From Streptomyces hygroscopicus (GTDB lineage Bacteria > Actinomycetota > Actinomycetes > Streptomycetales > Streptomycetaceae), in the NCBI GenBank assembly GCA_002021875.1, contig CP018627.1:10788001-10852000 (forward strand): DNA of 64,000 nt, read 5' to 3'. Within the stretch, counting starts at the first letter, position 1; each line of letters starts with the position of its first letter. The notes below the pieces were generated by a model. That model searched no databases, was not told where the DNA came from, and saw only the letters and a program-made list of their open reading frames with translations. Position numbers and translations under genes: made by a program. Of this stretch, positions 48,899 through 57,115 are shown piece by piece.

Positions 48899-49771
48899 AT
48901 GGACCTCATGAACATCCAGAAGCCGCCGGAGGGCGCCCACGCGGAAGCGGACGGCGCCACGTACCACTACATCGAGCTGGGCACGTCGGGCGGCAGCCCC
49001 ACGGTCTTCCTCCACGGCGGCGGCCCCGGGTGCACGGGCTGGTCCGACTTCGGACAGGTGGCACCGCTGTTCGCCCAGGACCGCCACTGCTTCCTCGTGG
49101 ACATCCTGCAGTACGGCAAGTCGGCCAAGCCCGTCATCGAAGGCCCCATGTGGGACTATCACGCCGCCAAGACGGTGGCCCTGCTCGACACCCTGGGCAT
49201 CGAGCGCGCCGACTTCGTGTGCAATTCCTGGGGCGGAACCATCGCGCTGAACCTGGCCGCGAAGTACCCCGAGCGGGTCCGGTCGCTGACGATCACCGGC
49301 AGCATGCCCGTGTTCCACGGCCCGCTGGCCCCGCTGCCCGAGGGCGGCCGGCGCGGCCGCAACGCCCGTGACGTGTACTACGGCGGCACCGGCCCCTCCT
49401 GGGAGAAGATGCGGGACCTGATCGCCCGCCTGGAGTGGTACGACGCCGGTGCCATCCCCGACGACACCGTCACCCTGCGCTACGAGCAGAGCCTCGACCC
49501 GGAGGAGACCGCCCTCGCCGGTGCCTCCGACAACCCCCGCGGCGACTGGCAGGACCTCACCGCGGAGCTCGGCGCCATCCAGGCCCCCGCCCTCTTCATC
49601 TGGGGCATGTACGACGCGTTCCTCACCCCCGACTATCCGCTGATGCTCGCCCGCATGGTCCCCAAGGGCAATCTGCACATCATGGACCAGGTCTCCCACC
49701 ACCTTCAGGAGGAGCGGCCGCACGATTACTACACGGCGGTCACCGGCTTCCTGAACCAGCAGCACGCCTGA
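48899..49771 (+). CDS. BphD/HsaD-like C-C bond hydrolase
   Basis: The protein has 290 aa; the ATG at 48899 and another at 48908 are both possible, and neither has a strong ribosome site. The oxyanion loop is FLHGGGPGCTGWSDFGQVAP, typical of BphD/HsaD. The nucleophile is CNSWGGTIALNLAAKYPERV, the acid MYDAFLTPDYPL, and the catalytic His in DQVSHHLQEERP. These enzymes hydrolyse meta-ring-fission products to a dienoate plus a carboxylic acid. It leads the hydrolase-CaiB-ligase transcript, so the released acid is probably activated to a CoA ester by the following genes. Confidence 0.87.
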   Translation: MDLMNIQKPPEGAHAEADGATYHYIELGTSGGSPTVFLHGGGPGCTGWSDFGQVAPLFAQDRHCFLVDILQYGKSAKPVIEGPMWDYHAAKTVALLDTLGIERADFVCNSWGGTIALNLAAKYPERVRSLTITGSMPVFHGPLAPLPEGGRRGRNARDVYYGGTGPSWEKMRDLIARLEWYDAGAIPDDTVTLRYEQSLDPEETALAGASDNPRGDWQDLTAELGAIQAPALFIWGMYDAFLTPDYPLMLARMVPKGNLHIMDQVSHHLQEERPHDYYTAVTGFLNQQHA

Positions 49772-49789
49772 GCATCCCGCGGAGGAGAT

Positions 49790-52090
49790 GTGAGCAACCC
49801 GGCCGTACGCGTCGTCGAACTGTCCAGCCCCTTCACCCGGTTCGCGGGCCGGCTCCTGGTCGGCCTCGGATATGAGGTCGTCCTGGTCGAGCCCGAGGAG
49901 GGGGATCCGGCCCGGCGGGAACTGAACGGCGACGCGTTTGTCCACTGGCACGCCGGTAAACGGTCCGTGACCCCCGCGTCCCCGGAGGAGCTGCGGCGCC
50001 TGGTGAAGGGAGCCGACGTCCTCCTCGACGGGACTCCGGACGGTGCGCCGGAGGCCGTCGCGGGCCTGGACCACCTCGTCCATGTCCGCGTCACCCCCTT
50101 CGGGACCGTGGGCCCCCGCAGTCACTGGCAGGGCACCGATCTGGTGGTCGCCGCGCTCGGCGGCATGCTCGCGCAGGTCGGCGACCCGGACGGCCCGCCG
50201 CTGCGCCTTCCGGAGAACCAGGCGGAGCAGCTCGCCGGGGTGCACGCCGCGATCGCCGCGCTCCTCGGCCTGCGGGCGCGGCGCACGGGGCCGGGCCAGC
50301 TCGCCGACGTGTCCGCCCAGGCGTGCGCGGCCGCCGCCCTGGAGGCCGGCACCCTCGCCTATCTGCACGAGGATCGGGTGCCGGGACGCCCCGGCCGGGT
50401 GCATCCGCTGGTGCCGCACGGACTGTTCCGGGCCGCCGACGGCTATCTGGGCGGTGGCCTCGGCGGCAGCCCCCGCATGTGGGACGCGCTCCTCGTCTGG
50501 CTGCGCGAGGAGGGCGCCGAGGCCGACCTCGCCGAGCCGCGCTGGCAGGACCCGGTGGAGCGCAAGAAGTACCAGGAGCACGTCTTCGAGGTGGTGCAGG
50601 ACTTCGCGGGCCGGTGGCCGAAGGCCGAATTCGCCGAGCTCGCCCAGTCCAGGAAGCTGCCCTGGGCGTCCGTCGACCTGCCGCACGAGATGCCCGGCAA
50701 TCCGCAGCTCGCCGCCCGTGACTTCTTCCTCCGCGCCGGGGGCCGCACCGACCTGGGCTTCCCCTTCGCGTTCCCGGACGGCCACCGGATCACGGAGCTG
50801 GACGTCCCGGAACGGGGCGCGGACCAGCGGCTGCTGCAGGAGCACCGGCCGACGCCGCGGGTGCCCGCGGCGTCCGCGGAACCCGCGCGGCCCGCCCTGC
50901 ACGGCGTCCGCGTCCTGGACCTGACCTGGGTGCTCGCCGGGCCCTATTGCACCAAGGTGCTCGCCGACCACGGGGCCGATGTCATCAAGGTCGAGTCGCT
51001 GGGCCGTCCCGACCCCACCCGGTTCGCGCCCTTCATGCATCTGTCCCGCGGCCCGCACACCGATCCGAACACCAACGGCTACTTCAACGAGGTCAACCGC
51101 AACAAGCGCAGCCTGGCCCTGGACACCCGCACCGAGGACGGCATCGCCGTACTGCGCGGCCTCATCGCCTCCTGCGACGTCCTGGTGGAGAACTTCAGCG
51201 CCACCGTCATGACCAAACTCGGCCTCGGCTACGACACCCTCCGCGAGATCAACCCCCGCCTGGTGTACGTCAGCATGTCCGGCATGGGACACAGCGGCCC
51301 GCGCAGCGGCTGGGTGTCGTACGCGGACACCGTGTCGGCCTCCTCGGGGCTCACCGGCCTGACCGGATGGGGCCCGGACGACGTGGTCGGGGTGATCTAC
51401 GGCCACGGCGACATCGTCGCCGGTCTGCAGGCCGCGCTCGCCACCACCGCCGCCCTGGAACACCGGGAGCAGACCGGGCGCGGACAGCACATCGACCTGT
51501 CCCAGCTCGAGGCGATCGCCTCCCATATGGGCACCAGCCTGCTCAACCCCGTCGAGCCCGCCGGGAACACCGATCCGCGATGGAGCCCGCAGGGCGTGTA
51601 CCGCTGTCTCGGCGCCGACCGCTGGCTGGCCGTCAGCGTCCGCGACGACACCGAATGGGCCCGGCTGTGCACGGTGATCGGGCACCCGGACCTCGCCACC
51701 GACGAACGCACCCGCACCTCGGCCGACCGCGCACACCACACCGACCTGGTCGACGACGCCCTCGCCACCTGGGCCAGGACCCTGCCGGCCGACGCCGCCG
51801 CCGAACTCCTCCAGGAGCAGGGCATACCCGCGGGCGCGGTGCAGGACGGCCGCGACCTCGTCGAGCAGGACCCGCAGCTGCGGGCCAGGGGCTTCTACGT
51901 CCGCGCGGAACACCCGGTGGCGGGCGCCTTCCTGCACGAGGGGCCGCCCATCCGGCTCACCCGCACACCGGGCGGCGTCCGCACGGCGGCACCCGTGCTC
52001 GGCGCCGACACCGACGATGTGCTGCGCGATGTCGCGGGGCTGCCACCGGAGCGGATCCGCGAACTGCGCGAGCGCGAGGTGCTGCGGTGA
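49790..52090 (+). CDS. Double-length CaiB/BaiF family CoA-transferase
   Basis: The protein has 766 aa with GTG start and GGAGGA upstream, about twice the usual length. Two CaiB/BaiF domains lie in tandem: ~1-345 and ~365-760. The second is canonical, with LDLTWVLAGPYCTKVLADHG, VKVES-like IKVESLGRPDPT, NKRSLALDTRTEDG and GQHIDLSQLEAIAS. The Glu in SQLEA occupies the catalytic acid position. The first half is divergent, and at the same place reads ADVSAQACAA with no acid, so it may be structural. Family III transferases move CoA between organic acids. It overlaps the ligase start. Confidence 0.87.
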   Translation: MSNPAVRVVELSSPFTRFAGRLLVGLGYEVVLVEPEEGDPARRELNGDAFVHWHAGKRSVTPASPEELRRLVKGADVLLDGTPDGAPEAVAGLDHLVHVRVTPFGTVGPRSHWQGTDLVVAALGGMLAQVGDPDGPPLRLPENQAEQLAGVHAAIAALLGLRARRTGPGQLADVSAQACAAAALEAGTLAYLHEDRVPGRPGRVHPLVPHGLFRAADGYLGGGLGGSPRMWDALLVWLREEGAEADLAEPRWQDPVERKKYQEHVFEVVQDFAGRWPKAEFAELAQSRKLPWASVDLPHEMPGNPQLAARDFFLRAGGRTDLGFPFAFPDGHRITELDVPERGADQRLLQEHRPTPRVPAASAEPARPALHGVRVLDLTWVLAGPYCTKVLADHGADVIKVESLGRPDPTRFAPFMHLSRGPHTDPNTNGYFNEVNRNKRSLALDTRTEDGIAVLRGLIASCDVLVENFSATVMTKLGLGYDTLREINPRLVYVSMSGMGHSGPRSGWVSYADTVSASSGLTGLTGWGPDDVVGVIYGHGDIVAGLQAALATTAALEHREQTGRGQHIDLSQLEAIASHMGTSLLNPVEPAGNTDPRWSPQGVYRCLGADRWLAVSVRDDTEWARLCTVIGHPDLATDERTRTSADRAHHTDLVDDALATWARTLPADAAAELLQEQGIPAGAVQDGRDLVEQDPQLRARGFYVRAEHPVAGAFLHEGPPIRLTRTPGGVRTAAPVLGADTDDVLRDVAGLPPERIRELREREVLR

Positions 52091-53604
52091 CCTCCCTGAC
52101 GATTCCCGGGCTGCTCCACACCGCGGCCCGGGACCACGGGGACCGCCCCTTCCTGCGGATCGGGGACACCGTCCGCACCTACCGCCAGGCGCGAGAGGCC
52201 GCCGCCACCATGGCGGGGGCCCTCGCGGCCCGCGGCTGCCGCCCGGGCGACCGCATCGCGGCGATGACGGGCAACCGGGTCGAACTCGTCGACCTGTTCC
52301 TCGGCGCCGCCTGGCTCGGCGCCGAACTGGTCCCGCTGAACACGGCGCTGCGCGGCAGCGGGCTGCGGAATGTCCTGGACCAGGCCCGCCCCACCCATCT
52401 GCTCGCGGAGGACGAGACGGCGGAGCGCCTGCGGGCGGCCGGGTACCGGGGGACGCTGTGGCTCGCGGGAGCGGACGACGTGCCCCGGCCGGGCCACGGC
52501 CCCGCCCTGCCGGCGGCCCCCGTCCGCCCCGGCGACACCGCGTGCGTCCTCTTCACCTCCGGGACCACCGGAACCTCCCGCGGGGTCCGCTGCCCCCACG
52601 CCCAGTTCGTCTGGTGGGGGCGCAACGTCTCCGGCGCGCTGCGCCTCACCGCGGACGACGTCCTCTACACCTGCCTCCCGCTGTTCCACACCAACGCCCT
52701 GAACGCGCTGGCACAGGCGATGACCGTGGGGGCGGCGTACACCCTCGCCCCCCGCTTCTCGGCCTCCCGGTACTGGACCGAGGCGGCCGGGGCCGGGGCC
52801 ACCGTGGTCTACCTGCTGGGCGCCATGGTGCCGATGCTGCTGGCCCAGCCGCCGGGCCCGCACGACCGTGCACACCGGGCCGTACGCGGACTCTCCCCGG
52901 CGACACCGGCCCACGCCTGGCAGCCGTTCCGCGAGCGGTTCGGCGTCACCCTGATCGACGGATTCGGCTCCACCGAGACCAACCTCGTCATCGGCACGAC
53001 GCCCGATCAACAGCGGCCCGGCTACATCGGCACCCTGCGCGACGGCTTCGACGCCCGCGTCGTCGACGAACTGCTCACCCCCGTCCCCGACGGCACCCCC
53101 GGCGAGCTCCTGGTGCGCAGCCACCGGCCGTACGCCTTCGCCACCGGCTACCTGGGCGAGCCGGCGGAGCCCGCGGACGCGTGGCGGCGCACGGGGGACC
53201 GGGTGGTGCGCGAACCCGACGGCTGGTTCCGGTTCGTGGACCGCATCAAGGACGTCATCCGCCGCCGCGGGGAGAACATCTCCTCCTGCGAGGTCGAGAC
53301 GGTCGTCCGTAGCCATCCCTCGGTGGCCGACGCCGCCGTCTTCCCCGTGCCGTCCGAGCTGGCGGAGGACGAGGTGATGGTCGCCGTGCTGCCCCGCGCG
53401 GGCAGCACCCTCGACCCGGCCGACCTGATCCGCCACTGCGAGCTCGAGCTGCCCCCGTTCGCCGCCCCCCGCTACGTGGACATCCTGCGCGAGCTGCCGC
53501 TCACCGAGACCGGCAAGGTGCGCAAGGCGGCGCTGCGGCGGCGTGGTGTCACGGAGACGACATGGGACCGGGCTACGACCGAGGCCGGTCCACCCATGCG
53601 GTGA
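52087..53604 (+). CDS. Acyl-CoA synthetase / AMP-dependent ligase
   Basis: The protein has 505 aa, with a GTG start overlapping the CaiB stop (GTGA). Adenylation motifs are in order: the P-loop LFTSGTTGTSRGVRCPH, GFGSTETN, the hinge-region RTGDRVV followed by FRFVDRIKDVIRRRGENIS, and the catalytic lysine in LPLTETGKVRKAAL. It resembles crotonobetaine/carnitine-CoA ligase CaiC, which also partners with CaiB. It should activate the acid that enters the CoA-dependent part of the pathway. Its 3' end overlaps the convergent hydrolase gene by 32 bp. Confidence 0.88.
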   Translation: MTSLTIPGLLHTAARDHGDRPFLRIGDTVRTYRQAREAAATMAGALAARGCRPGDRIAAMTGNRVELVDLFLGAAWLGAELVPLNTALRGSGLRNVLDQARPTHLLAEDETAERLRAAGYRGTLWLAGADDVPRPGHGPALPAAPVRPGDTACVLFTSGTTGTSRGVRCPHAQFVWWGRNVSGALRLTADDVLYTCLPLFHTNALNALAQAMTVGAAYTLAPRFSASRYWTEAAGAGATVVYLLGAMVPMLLAQPPGPHDRAHRAVRGLSPATPAHAWQPFRERFGVTLIDGFGSTETNLVIGTTPDQQRPGYIGTLRDGFDARVVDELLTPVPDGTPGELLVRSHRPYAFATGYLGEPAEPADAWRRTGDRVVREPDGWFRFVDRIKDVIRRRGENISSCEVETVVRSHPSVADAAVFPVPSELAEDEVMVAVLPRAGSTLDPADLIRHCELELPPFAAPRYVDILRELPLTETGKVRKAALRRRGVTETTWDRATTEAGPPMR

Positions 53605-54373
53605 CGACGTCGGCGAACTCCCCGGGCAACTGCTCGGGCGCCGGCACGTGGCCGCCGGGCAGGACCGCGGTCTCGCAGCCGAGCGCCGCCGCGAACTTCT
53701 CCAGCGCGGGCAGCGAGTAGTGGTCCTCCGGCGCGCACACGGCGAGCACCGGGGCCGTGATGTGCGCCAGCCGCTCCTCCATCCGGTACCGGTACACCGC
53801 CTGGTGCCCCTCCTCCACCCGGTCCAGCACGCTCAGCGCGTCGATCACATAGCGGGTCAGAGCGGCCTCCTCGCCCGCCCGGTAGAAGCCGCGGCGCCGG
53901 TTCCACAGCTCCACCAGATGCGAGCCGTCCGGCTTCGGATCGACATGGTCGACCGGGGGGCGCCCGGGAGCCGCCTGACGCTTGGCCTCGTCGACGAAGG
54001 CGGTGGCCGAGAGCAGCAGACTGCTGACGCGGTCGCCCAGCCGGGCGGCCACCTCCACCGCGACCACACCGCCCGTGTGATGGCCCACCAGGTGGAACGT
54101 CTCCAGCCCGAGCCCATCGGCCAGCGCCTCCACCCCGTCGGCGAACCGCTCGATCGAGTGCGGCCCCTCGGGCTTGGCCGAGGCGCCGAACCCCACGGTG
54201 TCCATGGCGATGGCCCGGTGTGCCCGGCCCACCAGGGGCAGCGCATCGGCGTACTCGGTCCAGGAACGCGGCGTCTGATGCAGCAGCAGCACCGCCTCGC
54301 CGGACCCGCACTCCGCGTAGTGCAACTGCCCGAAGGGGCTGGGCACATAGCCCCGCCGCACCGTGTTCGCCAT
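53573..54373 (-). CDS. Alpha/beta-fold hydrolase with a His-type elbow (GHHTGG)
   Basis: The protein has 266 aa from the ATG at 54373, with GGAAGGCGG upstream; an ATG at 54394 is an alternative. The fold is clear: LLLHQTPRSWTEYADALPL, DTVGFGASAKPEGPHSIERF, LAVCAPEDHYSLPA and LPGGHVPAPEQLPGEFAD. The nucleophile elbow, however, reads LVGHHTGGVVAVE, with no Ser, Cys or Asp at the central position. This suggests a non-esterase activity or a cofactor-free lyase/oxygenase-type reaction. It has its own promoter with palindrome site 4, so it belongs to the island's regulon. Confidence 0.8.
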   Translation of the reverse strand: MANTVRRGYVPSPFGQLHYAECGSGEAVLLLHQTPRSWTEYADALPLVGRAHRAIAMDTVGFGASAKPEGPHSIERFADGVEALADGLGLETFHLVGHHTGGVVAVEVAARLGDRVSSLLLSATAFVDEAKRQAAPGRPPVDHVDPKPDGSHLVELWNRRRGFYRAGEEAALTRYVIDALSVLDRVEEGHQAVYRYRMEERLAHITAPVLAVCAPEDHYSLPALEKFAAALGCETAVLPGGHVPAPEQLPGEFADVVTAWVDRPRS

Positions 54374-54450
54374 CGCTGTGAGCCGCCTTCCCATTGACAC
54401 GAACCGCCCGCCCACTCTCGTCGCCGCCGAGCGGGCCGGACCAGGCGAAC

Positions 54451-54467
54451 GGTCCGCTGTCCGGACC
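54451..54467. promoter_or_regulatory. Island palindrome, site 4
   Basis: GGTCCGCTGTCCGGACC lies 78 bp upstream of the GHHTGG hydrolase and matches the consensus at 15 of 17 positions. The region 54374-54505 also holds a related half-site, GAGCGGGCCGGACC, near 54430. Confidence 0.65.
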
Positions 54468-54505
54468 CCTCCCGGCCCGGCAGGCGGGAGAGCGCCGGAC
54501 AGGGC

Positions 54506-55780
54506 CTAGCGGCGCCGTGCGCGGCGGCCCGAGCGGGCGGGGGCCTGGGCGGGCGTCCCCGAGTCCCGCCACCGGCCCGGGACCTCGGCCATGACGAGGC
54601 CGAGGACCAGCCAGAAGAGCATGGCGATCCGGTCCAGGTTGGCCGGGTGGTCCACCGTGGCCGCGAGGAAGAACCCCGTCAGGGCGGCGAGCCCGACGAC
54701 TCCGGCCACGGACTTCTCCCGGGCGGCGCGGACCGCCGTGGCGACGGCGATCACGGTCACCAGCACCATGCCGAGCAGACCGGCCACGCCCGCTTCGGCC
54801 AGCCAGTTCAGCCACATGTTGTGGGCGTGGACGAACGTCCTGCCGCCGGGTACGACGGCGGAAACCGCGTCCCCGGCCCGCCCCAGCCCGACACCGAGCG
54901 GCTGGTCCACGGCGAGGTCGACGGCCGCCTTCCACGCCTGGCCGCGGACGCCGAGCGCGTCCCCGGCCCGCGACACCACCCACAGCGCCACCGTCACGGC
55001 CACCAGCCCGGCCAGCCCCACGACCGTCAGCGTCCGGACCCCCCACCGGCCGAGGCGGGGGGCGAGCCAGTACGCGCCGCCGAGCACCAGCAGACCCGCC
55101 GCCGCCGCGACACAGCCCGCCCGGGAGAAGGTGGTCAGCACCGCGCCGTAGCCGATGAGCCCCACGCTCACGACCGCGACGCGGGCCGTGCGCTCGGCGA
55201 CCGTCACTGCGGCCAGCAGGGCGATCGGGGTGAGCAGCACCAGGAACGCGGCGAGCAGGTTGGGGTTGGCGAAGGTGCCGGTGGCGCGGATCATCGACCC
55301 GGGGCCGCCGCTGTCGCAGTCGACGTCGGTGAAGAGACCGGTACGGCAGAAGCCGGTCGGCACCTCGTTGGTCACCTGGGCGAACGCCGCGGTGGCCGCG
55401 GCCGACACGGCGGCCAGCGCGAGCAGCGCGACCGCCCGCCAGGACTCGGGCTGCGCCCGCCGCACCCCGACCAGCAGGTAGAAGGTGGCGAGGGCGGTCA
55501 TCAGGGCGCGCAGCGGCGCGTCGGGGTGGCCGCCGACGTAGGTGGTGGCGATGGCGCTGAGGAGGAGCAGCGCGATGGCGGGGTCGAGCCGGGTGCGGAA
55601 CGTGGCGAGCCGCGGCGCCGTCACCGCCGTCGCGACCAGCCCCGCCAGCACGGCAAGGCGCACCGGTGTGATGACGCCGACCAGAGGGGCGTCCGGGAAG
55701 AAGTCGGTGGCCGCGTCGAGCATGACGATGGCCGTAGCCACCAGCGGAACGGCCTGGACTGTCACGCGCACAGGTGCCAT
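54506..55780 (-). CDS. O-antigen ligase/polymerase-like membrane protein (Wzy_C family)
   Basis: The protein has 424 aa from the ATG at 55780; longer frames exist upstream. Ten or more hydrophobic segments are present, with a large extracytoplasmic loop containing Cys residues (FCRTGLFTDVDCDSGGPG) and the family motif FVHAHNMWLNWLAEAGVAGL near residue 310. A basic C-terminal tail (RSGRRARRR) ends the protein. Such proteins join glycan repeats or transfer them to acceptors. No other polysaccharide genes surround it, so its acceptor and role are unknown. Confidence 0.75.
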   Translation of the reverse strand: MAPVRVTVQAVPLVATAIVMLDAATDFFPDAPLVGVITPVRLAVLAGLVATAVTAPRLATFRTRLDPAIALLLLSAIATTYVGGHPDAPLRALMTALATFYLLVGVRRAQPESWRAVALLALAAVSAAATAAFAQVTNEVPTGFCRTGLFTDVDCDSGGPGSMIRATGTFANPNLLAAFLVLLTPIALLAAVTVAERTARVAVVSVGLIGYGAVLTTFSRAGCVAAAAGLLVLGGAYWLAPRLGRWGVRTLTVVGLAGLVAVTVALWVVSRAGDALGVRGQAWKAAVDLAVDQPLGVGLGRAGDAVSAVVPGGRTFVHAHNMWLNWLAEAGVAGLLGMVLVTVIAVATAVRAAREKSVAGVVGLAALTGFFLAATVDHPANLDRIAMLFWLVLGLVMAEVPGRWRDSGTPAQAPARSGRRARRR

Positions 55781-55929
55781 GGCGCCCCAGCGTGTCCGGC
55801 CGCAGGTACCGGCAGATGGCACGCACACGAACAGCGGAAAGCGCCTTCACGTCCGGTGTGCCCCCGACCGGTCCCGACCCGTCCCTACAGGTCCGATGCC
55901 CACACGGACCGGGACCGGGCGCCCGCGCA

Positions 55930-56991
55930 TCAGGTGGCCGCGGCACTCCCGGGAGCCGGGGTGGCGAAGGGGCGCAGCGGGACGATGCCCACGCTGTGGC
56001 CGCTTCGGTCCAGCAGCCGGCCCATGTGCTTGACGGTGCGCAGCACCACCGAACGGTCGTCGATGGTCAGTTGCGGCAGCCGCCTCGACAGATGCGCCTC
56101 GAAGGCGTGCACCTCGCCGGCCGCGCGCAGCCAGACGTCGATCACGAGGTTGTGCGGGCCCGCCGTGATCGCACACGACCGGACCTCCCGCACCCCGGCC
56201 AGCGCCCGGCTGGTCTCCTCCAGCCGTTCGGCCGGTACGGACGCGAAGTACACCGCGGCCATCGGCCACCCGGACATGGGCCGGGCGAGGTCGCAGCGCA
56301 GGCGCACCCGTGAGCCGAGCAGCCCCCGCAGCCTCCGGCGGACCGTGGTCAGGGGCGCCCCGGCGCGCTCCGCCAGGTCGCTGATCGCCATGCGGCCGTC
56401 GACGCTCAGCAGCTCCAGGAGCCGCACATCCAGGGGGTCCCAGCCGGTCGCCCCCGGCGGGAGCGGCTCGACCGGCGGGAGCGCCGCCTCGAGCCGGGCA
56501 CACTGCGCGGCGTCCAGGGCGCGAAGCCGCCACCTGCTGCCCTCGGAGGGCAGGGCCGTCGTCACATGCGTACGTGTCGCCCGCACCCCTGGCGCGCCCC
56601 GGAAGAGGACCGTGCTGAGCTGGGCGAGGTCACCCAGGTCCGCAGCCTGCAGCGCGATCACCAGATCCCGGCTTCCCGCCGTGAGCTTGACGTTGGCCAC
56701 CGAGGGTTCGGCCGCCAGGGTCTCGGCCACCTCCTCCCCGACCCCGGGCTCGGTGTCGACCTCGACGATGCCGGTCACCACGATCCGGGAGTCGGAGAGC
56801 TGGGGATAGGCGGTCACCCAGGCAAGCCCCGCCTCCTGGAGCCGCTGCCAGCGTCGCGCGGCCGTCACCGGGTTCACCGCGAGGACTTCACCGACAAGTG
56901 TCCACGGGGCTCTGGGATGGATCTGCAGCGCGTGCACGAGGCCACGATCCAACTCGTCGAGGTCATGCGCGGCGTAATCCTGCGTTTGCAT
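55930..56991 (-). CDS. Double AsnC/Lrp-type transcriptional regulator
   Basis: The protein has 353 aa, twice a normal Lrp protein. It holds two HTH plus RAM-type units: the first HTH is WTLVGEVLAVNPVTAARRWQ, and the second DGRMAISDLAERAGAPLTTV. Each is followed by a ligand-binding segment (IVVTGIVEVDTEPG; AITAGPHNLVIDVWLRAAGE). Fused pairs of this kind are common in Streptomyces. It is divergent from the amidohydrolase-AbgT operon, and I infer that it controls that operon in response to an amino acid or dipeptide. Confidence 0.87.
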   Translation of the reverse strand: MQTQDYAAHDLDELDRGLVHALQIHPRAPWTLVGEVLAVNPVTAARRWQRLQEAGLAWVTAYPQLSDSRIVVTGIVEVDTEPGVGEEVAETLAAEPSVANVKLTAGSRDLVIALQAADLGDLAQLSTVLFRGAPGVRATRTHVTTALPSEGSRWRLRALDAAQCARLEAALPPVEPLPPGATGWDPLDVRLLELLSVDGRMAISDLAERAGAPLTTVRRRLRGLLGSRVRLRCDLARPMSGWPMAAVYFASVPAERLEETSRALAGVREVRSCAITAGPHNLVIDVWLRAAGEVHAFEAHLSRRLPQLTIDDRSVVLRTVKHMGRLLDRSGHSVGIVPLRPFATPAPGSAAAT

Positions 56992-57005
56992 GGGCGGCGC
57001 TTTTC

Positions 57006-57041
57006 TGCGTATCGCATGTGAATCTCGATGGAATGCTGCAT
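57006..57041. promoter_or_regulatory. Candidate AsnC/Lrp operator
   Basis: Two small palindromes, TGCGTATCGCA (57006-57016) and ATGCTGCAT (57033-57041), lie about 25 bp apart between the divergent AsnC and amidohydrolase genes, in an AT-richer stretch that also carries TGATAA as a possible -10 element. Confidence 0.45.
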
Positions 57042-57115
57042 GATAACACCCGAAACACGCGATGGATCGACACTCCTCCCCACCAGTTCCCCCAACGAGG
57101 AGTGAGATCTCGCTC

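Noticed and set aside
48875..51937. A 1020-codon minus-strand frame
   Set aside because: It lies antisense to the C-C hydrolase and CaiB genes and has no domain pattern; high GC content alone keeps such frames open.
53472..55946. An 824-codon minus-strand frame through the hydrolase and O-antigen-ligase region
   Set aside because: Arg/Pro/Gly-rich translation without domains, in a shifted frame of two recognisable genes.
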